From WTKG01 sp963735005 (GTDB lineage: Bacteria > Actinomycetota > Actinomycetes > Actinomycetales > Demequinaceae), in NCBI GenBank assembly GCA_963735005.1, contig CAVTJA010000005.1:62001-126000 (forward strand): DNA of 64,000 nt. The letters are read 5' to 3'. Below are positions 1 to 8,694 of this stretch, one piece after another. The position numbers were made by a program, and so were the translations under genes. The notes beneath the pieces were generated by a model, which worked only from the letters and a program-made list of their open reading frames with translations, did no database searches and was not told the DNA's origin. The number at the start of each line of letters is the position of its first letter. The first letter of the stretch is position 1.

Positions 1-2
1 AC

Positions 3-311
3 ACCGACATCCGTGGCGACGTGCGCCTCGCGACCGACGCCACGGGCGTCGTCACCGACACCTGGACCTACAGCGTCGACGGGCAGCTGACCGCCCGCAC
101 CGGCACCACCCCCGTCAGCGTCGGCTGGCGCGGCGAAACCCACGACCAGGCGACGGGCCTGATCTGGCTGCGCGCCCGGTGGTATGACCCGACCACGGCC
201 CGGTTCCTGAGCGCCGACCCGTGGCACGGAAACCCGTCCAACCCGATCAGCCTGAACCGCTACGTCTACGCCAACGCGGACCCGGTCAACATGCACGACC
301 CCACAGGGTTG
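3..311 (+). repeat. Rhs core repeat, copy A (partial)
   Basis: Second half of the core from HTDIRGDVRLATD to the DPTGL border. The left part is cut by the window edge. Confidence 0.85.
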
Positions 312-1052
312 TCGACGCTCGCGAACAGCAACGTAACGACGTCGCTGCTCGCGAATGGTGACGATGACGGGATACAGGCCCGACTCGTGCAGTGGCTGAA
401 TGCGGCATACGCTGCGCCTGCGGCGACGACCAGCGGTTCGGCCATCCTTGCGGCAGGCGGCGGTACGACTGGCGTTGCGAGTGGAGCATCGCTCGTTCCG
501 TGGCTGCTTCGAGGGGCGAGACTCCTTGTTGTCGGAGGCTTCGGTGTGGTCGCGGTGGCGGACCCGTGGGATCGACGGCGGTGCGCCCGCTACAGAGGAC
601 TTGCCTGATCTCGAGGTACATGACCGCGACTCCAACAACCCCGCGCTGCAACCACAAACGGACGGGGCTGGCGTCCGCGATGGGCTACCGCCAGGGTGCC
701 CGTCGGGACCGAACTGGGTGTACCGGGCGCTCAGGCCCGACGAGACGCCAGAAGACGGGCTCGTCGCGCGCGGTCGCCCGGCGAACGAGTGTCGATCCCA
801 TTAGTCACGTTGCGGGCAAGATCGCGTCGCCGTGGATATCCACAACCAAGAGCTTCGCAACTGCCCTGAACAAGTTCGGCGCGCAAGGTGTGACGGTTGT
901 GGCTGTCGATGTCTCCCAGGTGGTGACAGAGGTCGTCGACTGAGCGAAGGAATGGACGAAGGCGGGCGCTTCAGCAGCTACGCAAAGTCCGATCAGAAGT
1001 TCTGATCCGCGACTTCGTACCGGCAGCCGCGATCGTAGTATGTGTTCCATGA
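3..1052 (+). pseudogene. Rhs cassette A: core tail plus decayed ADP-ribosyltransferase-like toxin tip
   Basis: The 5' end lies outside the window. The first ~100 codons are a classical Rhs core tail (GLIWLRARWYDPTTARFLSADPW, then NRYVYANADPVNMHDPTG), followed by a variable C-terminal tip. The first frame stops at 608, but the coding signal continues in other frames: the linker PDLEVHDRDSNNPALQ and VYRALRPDETPEDGLVAR in the frame open at 400-804, PISHVAGKIASPWISTTKS to about 940 in the frame open at 392-943, LSEGMDEGGRFSSYAKSDQ to about 996 in another frame, then EVLIRDFVPAAAIVV to a stop at 1050-1052. The spaced Arg (VYRAL), Ser-Thr-Thr (WISTTKS) and Gln-Glu (DQEVL) pattern resembles the R-S-E triad of ADP-ribosyltransferase toxins; this family call is inference. 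At least three indels separate the frames, so as read it is a pseudogene. Confidence 0.72.
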
Positions 1053-1350
1053 TGAACCTTGACGAGGTTAGGCGGCCATCGATTGCGAGTATGACCGCGA
1101 GACCGGCTTTCTGGGTCAATTACGGACCGGCGAGTTTGACGAAGCGCGCGCTGGCCGTCTGGTGGGGCTCCTTGAGCAGCTCGAGGTGCCGGACCCGGTT
1201 CCGGCTTAGGCTTGTACAGCTTGTCTGGATGATGCCGAGCTTCATTCTCTGGCAAGTTGATCGTGTGGAGTCCGACGCGCGTGATGACGTGGTCGCTCTT
1301 TCCAACAAGATCGAGTCGATCTTGATAAAAAGAAGCTCGGCGCACCATAG
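1049..1350 (+). pseudogene. Decayed candidate immunity gene of cassette A
   Basis: An ATG at 1049 overlaps the toxin stop as ATGA, the usual toxin-immunity coupling. Coding-like segments follow in alternating frames: MMNLDEVRRPSI, then CEYDRETGFLGQLRTGEFDEARAGRL on to LEVPDPVPA, then QLVWMMPSFILWQVDRVESDAR, and finally KKLGAP with a stop at 1348-1350. Joined, they would give a protein of about 100 residues, a normal size for an immunity protein. At least three indels interrupt it. The immunity role is inferred from position only and I do not recognise the family. Confidence 0.5.
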
Positions 1351-1390
1351 GAAGATTGGCCGGGGGTGGTCGCAGCCCTGGCTTCTGAGG

Positions 1391-2686
1391 GTGACCGCTG
1401 CCTTTGCGTTGGGTGGCGACGCATTCACGTATGACGATGCCGGGCGCTTGGCGTCCGCGACGCGTGCGGGCGAGACGACCAGCTACGACTGGACCAGTCA
1501 AGGTGAGCTTGCCCAGGTGACGACGCCGTCGGCGACGGTGGGCTACGAGTATGACCTGGCTGGCAACATCGTCGCTAGGACCGAGGCCGGCGACACCGTC
1601 GAGTACGTCTACGACAGCATGGGCGGTCTGCTGCGGGCGGTGTCCGCGTCGGACCGTTCGTGGTGGGTGTACGCCGATGGAGTTCCCCTCGCCCAGCACA
1701 CGAGCACTGGCTCCACGGCGTATCTTCACACCGACATCCGCGGCGACGTGCGGCTCGCCACCGACACCACGGGCGTCGTCACCGACACATGGACCGATAG
1801 TGTCGACGGGCAGCTGACCGTCGACACCGGCACCACCCCCGTCAGCGTGGGCTGGCGTGGCGAGACCCGCGACACCGCCACGGGCCTGATCTGGCTGCGG
1901 GCCCGGTGGTATGACCCGAGCAACCGCACGCTTCCTGGTGCCGACCCGTGGCACGGCGACCCGTCCAACCCGATCAGCTTGAACCGCTACGTCTACGCCA
2001 ACGCGGACCCCGTCAACATGCACGACCCGACGGGGCTCGAGGTGCTCGCGCAGCAGGGCCCGAAGATCGCCGTCAATGACAAGCTGATTGCATTGCGAAC
2101 GGGAATGGGTCTGGAGCGCGCGCACGCGCTCATTCAACTCGCGATCAGCTCGGTCGCTGTAGCGACAATTGCGACTGTCGATCACTACGTTCGCCTAGCT
2201 ATCCAGAATTCCAGTCATGACCACGGTGTCGACAGCGAGGGCCCGCGAATCGTGCAGGGTCCAGACATTGAGGTTTACGACCGGGACTCGAGTGATCCCG
2301 AACTGCAAGCCGCAGCGGATGGAGCAGGCGCTCGTGACGGCGCGCCGCCCCAGTGCAGTGGCTCGCCGCCGCCTCCCGTGATCAACCTCGACAATGCGAC
2401 GCAGTGGACCGGCACGTTCCCCGTGGCTGGGCGCGCACCGTTTGAAGTGCTATTCCGAGTTGACACTGGGTCCATGACCGGAGTGGCCGGCACCGTAACG
2501 AACTATGCAGTGTATGACTACTTGGGTAGGCTCGTGAGGCGTGTCGACTTGGTCGGCAGGTCGCACGGCGGTGTCGCTACGCCCCACGTGCAACACATCG
2601 TTTGGGATCGGGCACCGTCGGGCGTCGAGTATCCACGTGAGTTGAAGAAGGCCGACGAGGCGGGGCCGGGAGACATGCCATGTTGA
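1391..2686 (+). CDS. Orphan Rhs cassette B with intact toxin tip
   Basis: This is a truncated Rhs protein without N-terminal export or encapsulating domains. About 215 residues of YD-repeat core tail (from GGDAFTYDDAGRL to VNMHDPTGL) are followed by a linker shared with cassette C. The linker contains AQQGPKIAVND, a hydrophobic helix ALIQLAISSVAVATIATV and PDIEVYDRDSSDPELQ. The tip begins after DGAPPQC and ends with YDYLGRLVRRVDLVGRSHGG, ATPHVQHIVWDRAPSG and EYPRELKK. The HGG and TPHV histidines look catalytic and recall polymorphic toxin type 24, but this is unconfirmed. The frame is open upstream from 1040 through the decayed immunity gene; GTG 1391 and TTG 1409 are possible starts, and the fragment may be silent until recombined onto a full-length rhs. 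It overlaps the next gene by 7 bases. Confidence 0.75.
   Translation: MTAAFALGGDAFTYDDAGRLASATRAGETTSYDWTSQGELAQVTTPSATVGYEYDLAGNIVARTEAGDTVEYVYDSMGGLLRAVSASDRSWWVYADGVPLAQHTSTGSTAYLHTDIRGDVRLATDTTGVVTDTWTDSVDGQLTVDTGTTPVSVGWRGETRDTATGLIWLRARWYDPSNRTLPGADPWHGDPSNPISLNRYVYANADPVNMHDPTGLEVLAQQGPKIAVNDKLIALRTGMGLERAHALIQLAISSVAVATIATVDHYVRLAIQNSSHDHGVDSEGPRIVQGPDIEVYDRDSSDPELQAAADGAGARDGAPPQCSGSPPPPVINLDNATQWTGTFPVAGRAPFEVLFRVDTGSMTGVAGTVTNYAVYDYLGRLVRRVDLVGRSHGGVATPHVQHIVWDRAPSGVEYPRELKKADEAGPGDMPC
1409..2038 (+). repeat. Rhs core repeat, copy B (about 630 bp)
   Basis: The complete shared unit, from FTYDDAGRL to the DPTGL border, near-identical in long stretches to copies C and D. This is the only full-length copy whose reading frame is uninterrupted. 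Confidence 0.85.
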
Positions 2687-3165
2687 ATCGACTTGACTTT
2701 CAGGATGTCCCTGGCGCTTCCGACTTGCGGGTGCCGGGCACGGGCGAATATGACGTAGCGAAGATCACGTTGTCCGTGGTGCCGGCTTTGCACTTCGGGG
2801 CCGTCCTCGAACGTGTGTGGCTAGATCTCATCGTTGTTGACGGTGCAGTACTTCGAAGAGACTTCGTGGACGCCGGCGGCGTCGATGATTGGGCGGGCAA
2901 AGTTGAGTCGGTTCGTCAACTCGAGTACGTAGCTAACAAACTCGATGTCGCGTACTTGACGCGCTACGACGAAGAGGGCGTGCCCGACGGGTTTCGTACC
3001 CAACTCGCCGAACTCATCGCCGACATTTGGCGAGCACGCGCCATGACATTGTTCCCTGATCGCGTCTTCGACATCTATGTGGATTCGGTGCAGGGCGACG
3101 GCCCAACGGTGCACCTCGAACAGGACGATAGAGGAGTGCCCGTGCCGTTTCGAGCCGTGACCTGA
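2680..3165 (+). CDS. Candidate immunity protein of cassette B (161 aa)
   Basis: The ATG lies inside the last codons of the toxin tip (ATGTTGA overlap), which suggests translational coupling. The 161-residue product has no signal peptide or membrane segment and is fairly acidic. It begins MLNRLDFQDVPGASDLRV and has a WLDLIVVDGAVLRRDFVDAGG segment. No family is recognised. Position directly behind a Rhs tip and size are the reasons for calling it an immunity protein. Confidence 0.6.
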   Translation: MLNRLDFQDVPGASDLRVPGTGEYDVAKITLSVVPALHFGAVLERVWLDLIVVDGAVLRRDFVDAGGVDDWAGKVESVRQLEYVANKLDVAYLTRYDEEGVPDGFRTQLAELIADIWRARAMTLFPDRVFDIYVDSVQGDGPTVHLEQDDRGVPVPFRAVT

Positions 3166-3286
3166 CGTACCAACAAAGAGACTTCGTCACCCGTCCAAGT
3201 GCGCCGGGTGTGTTTTCTCCGCTGAAAGTACTCTCTCGAAGGTTTCGGCTCCTGCTCCAAGCTCCCATTCTCCGCCTCGTCGTTCT

Positions 3287-4553
3287 ATGCGGGCGGTGGC
3301 GCGTCGGACGTTGACGTCGCGCACGTTCGGTGATGGTGCGACCACGGCGTGCGAGTACGACCCGGCGGGCAGGGTCGCGTCCGCGACGCGTTCGGGCGGG
3401 ACCACCACGTTCGACTGGACGAGTCAAGGGGAGCTTGCCCAGGTGACGACGCCGTCGGCCACGGTGAAGTACGAGTATGACCTGGCGGGCAACATCGTCG
3501 CTAGGGCCGAGGGCGGCACACGGTTGACTTCGTCTACGACAGCCTTACCGGGCTACCGCGGGCGGTGTCCGCGTCGGATGGGTCGTGGTGGGTGTATGCC
3601 GATGGGGTTCCCCTTGCCCAACACACGAGCACTGGCTCCACGGCGTATCTTCACACCGACATCCGTGGTGACGTGCGCGTCGCGACCGACTCGGCCGGCG
3701 CCGTCACGGACACCTGGACCTACACCGTCGACGGCGCCCTCGCGGCCCGCACCGGTACCACCCCGGTCAGCGTCGGATGGCGTGGCGAAACCCACGACAC
3801 CACCACGGGCCTGATCTGGTTGCGGGCCCGGTGGTATGACCCGACCACGGCACGGTTCCTGTCGGCCGACCCGTGGCACGGCGACCCGTCCAACCCGATC
3901 AGCTGAACCGCTACGTCTACGCCAACGCCGACCCGGTCAACATGCACGACCCGACAGGACTCGAGGCGCTCGCGCAGCAGGGCCCGAAGATTGCCGTCAA
4001 TGACACGCTGCTTGCGATCCGTGGCATGAGCGCAGTCCGGGCGCAGGCGTTGATTCAATTGGCAGTCAATTCCGTGATCGTCTCGACCATCTTGACCGTC
4101 GACCACTACATCCGGGCAGCGATTGCGAACTCCAGTCGCAACGATGGCATCGACAGCGACGGCCCTCGCGTGATCGTCCCTGAAATCGAGGTTGGCGGCG
4201 CAGGCGAGCAGGATCCCGAACTTCAGCGGCAGCCCGAACCCGGAGGTGCGGGGATGGGGTTGCCCCCGACCTGCCCGCCGGCAGTGTACGGCCGACACGG
4301 CGCGACGTGGGAAGACTTGCGCGAGTTCGAAGAGCGCACAAGAGACGAAGCTTTTCGTCGTGCCGGAATTCCAGAGGGCCTCGAGCCGATAGATATTTTG
4401 CAGGTCAACGCCAACGTACAATACGTGTTCGTGATGTTCGACGTCCCGTTCGTCGTGACCTTCCAGGCGATGGATAGCGGGGGCACCCCTGAGCACGATG
4501 CGCCGCACTGGGACTGGGGCAACGTGAAATTGGACAAGGTCAGGGCAACTTGA
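3287..4553 (+). pseudogene. Orphan Rhs cassette C, core frameshifted twice
   Basis: The same core tail as cassettes B and D is read in three successive frames. Compared with the intact copies, one base is missing near 3515 (GEGGTRLTSS where the others read EAGDTVEYVYDS). One C is missing near 3903, where the intact copies read CAGCCTGAACC and this one CAGCTGAACC, creating an immediate stop at 3904-3906. After DPTGL the linker EALAQQGPKIAVNDTLLAIR with hydrophobic ALIQLAVNSVIVSTILTV matches cassette B. The distinct tip starts at about residue PPTCPPAVYGRHGATWEDL and ends PHWDWGNVKLDKVRAT. The tip itself is open to 4553. I do not recognise the tip family. Confidence 0.7.
3352..3962 (+). repeat. 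Rhs core repeat, copy C (about 610 bp)
   Basis: The same unit with two single-base deletions (near 3515 and 3903) relative to copies B and D. Confidence 0.85.
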
Positions 4554-4572
4554 AGCTCAACAGTTTCGAGAT

Positions 4573-5541
4573 GTGGCAGCCGGAAAAGGCCAAGGGAAGT
4601 TGGCGACCACAGTGCTAGGTGAACTCTCGGCGGCACGATTGCGCGCACACCCAGGGATGTGCAACGGGGACCTGAGTGTGGACGTCGGCGCAGCGCAAAT
4701 GCTGAGTTGGGGCGCGCATCCGCTCGGTGAAGCCGAACGGCACGACTTCGATGTCGCGTTGACATCGCACGCCGCGCTCGTTGATTTGTCTGGCGCTGAT
4801 ACTGGGTGGGCCGCGCTGGTTTCGCCAGCTTCTCCCGGCAAGCTACGGGAGATCGCGGAAAATGCGACGGTCCCCGAGGTTCTCGTCACGGGGCATCATC
4901 ACGGCGCGTGGCTAGCGCGGATGTCCATGAGCAACTTTGTGGAGCACGCACACGAGTTGGCGATCGCGGATTGCGTGGGAGTGCGTGCGTCAGCGCCCGA
5001 CGGGTCAGGCAGCGTGTTGCTGACGGCGTGGGCGCCGGAAGACTTTGAGGAGATGTCGGCGCGCCACGGTGGGGTCATCGTGACTCGCGGGTCGCTGCTG
5101 GGGAGCGCTATTCACGGGGAGGTGGCCGGCGCCCTTCCCGGGCCCGCTGAACTTCAGGCGTTCTCGATGGTGGCCGACGCGGAACACAGTGATCTGTGGA
5201 TCGATGCCTTGGAGTTGCTGGGCGCCCGGCTCGACCGCGCGTCGCGTGGCAAAGATAAGGTCTATGACGTTGTGTTGAGGATCTACGTTGACGGCGGAGA
5301 GCGGTGGTTTCGAGACAACGACGAGTTCGAGGGGCCCGGTTTCGTAGACGGCCCCGATGGTCGTGAGTTGCACGTCTATCTCGACGGAACTGTGGCGCCT
5401 TCCGTCGGGGTGTTGCGCGATGTTGTCGAGCGTGCCGTGGTCGCCGCGCTATCGCGCGAACCAATCCTTGAGCCGCGAGATACCACGATCGCGCGGCTTC
5501 ATCGGTATGTGGACGGGGCGTTCGGAGGCCTCGAGCTCTAG
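4573..5541 (+). CDS. Candidate immunity protein of cassette C (322 aa)
   Basis: This cytosolic-looking protein of about 322 residues starts 20 bases after tip C. A GTG at 4573 is the longest start in this frame. An ATG at 4571 in another frame would give MWQPEKAKG before running into a stop, so a one-base frameshift near 4600 may have displaced the true start. The C-terminal part reads KVYDVVLRIYVDGGERWF and later ELHVYLDGTVAPSVGVL. No transmembrane segment and no recognised family. Its role is inferred from its place between cassettes C and D. Confidence 0.5.
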   Translation: MAAGKGQGKLATTVLGELSAARLRAHPGMCNGDLSVDVGAAQMLSWGAHPLGEAERHDFDVALTSHAALVDLSGADTGWAALVSPASPGKLREIAENATVPEVLVTGHHHGAWLARMSMSNFVEHAHELAIADCVGVRASAPDGSGSVLLTAWAPEDFEEMSARHGGVIVTRGSLLGSAIHGEVAGALPGPAELQAFSMVADAEHSDLWIDALELLGARLDRASRGKDKVYDVVLRIYVDGGERWFRDNDEFEGPGFVDGPDGRELHVYLDGTVAPSVGVLRDVVERAVVAALSREPILEPRDTTIARLHRYVDGAFGGLEL

Positions 5542-5590
5542 GGCCGTCTGCGACGCGGACACCGGGGCAGGGCGATGTGTCGATCACGGC

Positions 5591-6867
5591 TCACGTCCAA
5601 TCGCCGCGGGCACGCTCGCTCCCGCGACGCGTGCGGGCGGGACCACCACGTTCGACTGGACGAGTCAGGGTGAGCTTGCCTCGGTGACGACCCCGTCGGC
5701 CACGGTGAACTATGCGTACGACCTGGCGGGCAACATCGTCGCCCGCACTGAGGCTGGCGACACCGTCGAGTATGTCTACGACTCGCTGACCGGCCTGCCG
5801 CGGGCCGTCGGCGCGTCGGATGGTTCGTGGTGGGTCTACGCCGATGGTGTTCCCCTCGCCCAGCACACGAGCACTGGCTCCACGGCGTATCTGCACACCG
5901 ACATCCGTGGTGATCTGCGGGTCGCGACCGACTCGGCCGGCGCGGTGACGGACACCTGGACCTACAGCGTCGACGGGCAACTGACAGCCCGCACCGGCAC
6001 CACCCCCGTCACCGTGGGCTGGCGCGGCGAAACCCACGACCAGGCGACGGGCCTGATCTGGTTGCGTGCCCGCTGGTATGACCCGACCACGGCCGGTTCC
6101 TGAGCGCGGACCCGTGGCACGGCAACCCCGCCCACCCCGCCTCACTGAACCGCTACGTCTACGCCAACGCCGACCCGGCCAACATGCACGATCCGACCGG
6201 ACAGATTGCGATTTTTGCACCTGCAATGCTCGCCGCCGTTGCGGTCGATGCGGTCCTCATCACGATTGCGACCGTTGCCGTGGCGTGGCTCGTCTATAGC
6301 GCCGCGACCATCGAGCACCCCGCGCGTCCCGCAGACGAAGGCCCAAAGGTGGCGCGCCCCGAGGACGATCCTGGGCTTCAGCCCCGAAGCCCGAACCAAC
6401 CGCGGCCGGTACCGGCCCCCGTGCCTCAGCCTCAGCCTCACCCGCAGCCCGGGGACAGCGACTGTGAGCCAGATGCCAGAGTTTCACACGGAAGCATCAC
6501 CACCAGCGACCTCTACGCGATCGGGCGGGCCGGCGGACATCCTTTTGGTCGCCCGCACGACTTTCAAACCGTGGACGGCATAGTTTGCGCGGAAGCGGAT
6601 CCCGAATCTGGCACCGCTGCAGGCTTGTCAACGTGGCGGTCGCGGCAGGCTCTCGAGTCGAGGGGCCTCACCGGCAAAGTGTGGGTACTCCCAGCGGGGA
6701 CGTGGTTGCCGGGCTTCGTGCAAGTCGACGACGGTGTTGATGTCATGCCCGGGTCCACGCACGCCGAGGGCCACACGTCGATAGTGCCGACCGAGGCGAT
6801 GTCCTACGCGGAAAGTCAGGCCCGACTTCAGAACCTCAATTGGCAGGATGACGGAAGGATAAGGTGA
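5591..6867 (+). pseudogene. Orphan Rhs cassette D, frameshifted, with unrelated tip
   Basis: The core tail reads from ATRAGGTTTFDWTSQGELAS to ARWYDPTTAGS, where a stop appears at 6101-6103. Intact copies read CACGGCCCGGTTC and this copy has lost one C of the CCC run. The correct frame resumes as ADPWHGNPAHPASLNRYVYAN and DPTGQ and stays open to 6867. The region after the core differs from cassettes B and C. It has a strongly hydrophobic helix (AMLAAVAVDAVLITIATVAVAWLVY), a Pro-rich linker, then a tip from CEPDARVSHGSITTSDLYAI, through HAEGHTSIVPTEAMSYAESQ, to NLNWQDDGRIR. The tip family is not recognised. Confidence 0.68.
5620..6201 (+). repeat. Rhs core repeat, copy D (about 580 bp)
   Basis: The same unit with one single-base deletion near 6095 in a CCC run. 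The left edge is abrupt after the immunity gene of cassette C. Confidence 0.85.
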
Positions 6868-6922
6868 AGGCGCCCGCGGTCAGGGCCGCCCAGGGCTCCA
6901 AGATTGCCATTGAGGAGAGCAC

Positions 6923-7891
6923 GTGTCGTCACCGGTAGAAGGATCGCATGCGCAAGCAACTCTTCGCGCCGGAGAACTCTGGCGCAATGCCTCGCGGGAG
7001 GCAGCAAAGGTTGCGCCTTCGAGAGCAGTTTCAAGCGGCGATGACGTCCGGCGGGCGCTCTGGCTACTGGCATTGAACCCGACTTCGTTCGCGACTGCGG
7101 CGAACGCGTCTATCCTTGCGCACGGATTGACTTCTGACGACCCGTTCGCCGCGCGGATCGCGCGGTGTCACCTGAGGGCGGCGTCCCCGCCAGCCGATAT
7201 TGAAGCGGTCCGAAATGAGCTCGCAGTGATGTCGGACGGCGCCTCCGCCTTGCCAGAACGTGTCCTCGACGCCATTCTTGTCATTCCGCGGAGGCGCATA
7301 CCCGAATCCCGCCACGCACAGTTGTCCCGCAGCGCGCCCGATGGGCCCGAAGGGTCTGGGGATGCCGCGGCGGCAGCGGGCCGGCTAGATTCGGCGATTG
7401 CGGAGCTCGAGGAAGCGCTGAGCACATTTCCGGCGGCTGCAGGTCCCGAGGACTTCACAGGTCTCCAGTGGGGAGAGTCCGCGGTGTTTCGAGCGCTTGG
7501 CCTTGTCGCTCCGGAACTGATTCGCCCCATCGTCGCCCGACTCGCCTTTCACGCGGCCGACGCGGCGCGCGCATGGGAATCGGCTCGCGACCTCCTATTC
7601 GCCCTGCCCGCGCGCATTGTCGCGGCGGAGCTTGGAACTGCCGCTGTCGTTGAGAGCGCGCTCAAGAGTCGCCAGGGAGGAGTGCCGGGGCGGCTTGGTG
7701 GCGAGGACCTCGACGCCGACGGTATCGAGCGTCTCGTGGGCCTCCTTTGGGATCTGAACCTGCCTGCTGCTGTCGACCATATCCGCGATTGGTGTGAGCG
7801 ATCGGACGACGACGCGGCACGGAGCTTCGTCGCAGATTGGCAGCAGATTGTGCAGGCGAGGGTGAAGCTGGCGATTGCGCCCGAGCGTTGA
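6923..7891 (+). CDS. Candidate immunity protein of cassette D (322 aa)
   Basis: GTG start with a GAGGAG ribosome binding site at 6912-6917, 55 bases after tip D. The 322-residue product is Ala- and Glu-rich and probably all-helical (for example SAIAELEEALSTFPAAAG and RAWESARDLLFALPARIV), with no signal peptide or membrane segment. It has no recognised family; its role is inferred from its place after a toxin tip. Confidence 0.5.
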   Translation: MSSPVEGSHAQATLRAGELWRNASREAAKVAPSRAVSSGDDVRRALWLLALNPTSFATAANASILAHGLTSDDPFAARIARCHLRAASPPADIEAVRNELAVMSDGASALPERVLDAILVIPRRRIPESRHAQLSRSAPDGPEGSGDAAAAAGRLDSAIAELEEALSTFPAAAGPEDFTGLQWGESAVFRALGLVAPELIRPIVARLAFHAADAARAWESARDLLFALPARIVAAELGTAAVVESALKSRQGGVPGRLGGEDLDADGIERLVGLLWDLNLPAAVDHIRDWCERSDDDAARSFVADWQQIVQARVKLAIAPER

Positions 7892-7984
7892 GGCGCAGGC
7901 GCGGTAGGTAACTCCCTGTGAGCAGCGCGGGGCTCCTTCTTGAATCTTCGCGACCGCGTTGCGTAGCGTACGTACCCCAACGGG

Positions 7985-8554
7985 GTGACCGAGGCGTACA
8001 CGTATGACGCTGGGGGTCGGCCGATGTCGGTGGCGGTCACGGACGCGCTTGGTGTGGAGTTGGCAAGCTTTGTGGCCACGCGTGACGTGGTGGGCCGGAT
8101 CACGGCGTTGAACGATTCGGTGGCCGGTTCGGACACGGCGCGTGACTTTGGGTATGACGCTGCCGGCAGGTTGACGCAGGTGGTCTCTGACGCCTCCGGT
8201 AGTGCGTCAACGACCGACTATCAGCTGGATGGGCTGGGCAACCGGACCACCACCACGGTGGACGGGACGGCGACGTCCGCGACGGTCAATGACCTGGACC
8301 AGTTGACCGCCCTGGGTGCGGATGCGTTCACCTACGACGACGCGGGCCGGCTAGTCTCCGCCACCCGCACGGGCGGCACGACCACCTTTGATTGGACAAG
8401 TCAGGGCGAGCTTGCCTCGGTGACGACACCGTCGGCGACGGTGGGGTACGAGTATGACCTGGCCGGCAACATCGTCGCCCGCACCGGGGTCGGCGACACC
8501 GTCGAGTACATCTACGACAGCCTCACAGGGTTGGCGCGCCCGGGTGCGTGCTGA
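7985..8554 (+). pseudogene. Rhs core fragment E, truncated at both ends, no toxin tip
   Basis: 189 codons of YD repeats (FGYDAAGRLTQVVSD, YQLDGLGNRTTTTVDG, FTYDDAGRLVSATRTGG) are followed by the start of the shared core tail (TSQGELASVTTPSATVGYEYDLAGNIVART). The frame ends at IYDSLTGLARPGAC, exactly where the other copies continue into the second half of the core. It therefore lacks the DPxG border and any toxin. Rhs-like sequence begins slightly earlier than the GTG at 7985 (PNG before VTEAYTYD). It is the only copy here that keeps upstream YD repeats, so it marks the right edge of the array. Confidence 0.75.
8306..8540 (+). repeat. Rhs core repeat, copy E (left half only)
   Basis: Matches the first ~235 bases of copies B-D (GADAFTYDDAGRL to EYIYDSLTG) and then diverges into unique sequence. 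Confidence 0.8.
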
Positions 8555-8682
8555 GCCGTGACATGAGACTCATCCTTCAAAGGAGTCGAGCCCCCGCACA
8601 CGCCGGGGAGGCCGGGGGGATTCGATGCGCGGCAACGAGGACGTCTCTACCCGACTGTTCTAGCCGACGGCACCAGCCTCGC

Positions 8683-8694
8683 CATAATGGTGGG
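8683..8694 (+). promoter_or_regulatory. Leaderless promoter -10 of the MFS gene
   Basis: A -10-like CATAAT at 8683-8688 sits six bases before the ATG at 8695, and no ribosome binding site is present. This supports 8695 as both transcription and translation start. Confidence 0.5.

Noticed and set aside
1..8554. CRISPR array or insertion sequence to explain the repeats
   Set aside because: The repeats are 0.3-0.6 kb Rhs core segments separated by coding cassettes; there are no short regular repeats, transposase genes or terminal inverted repeats.
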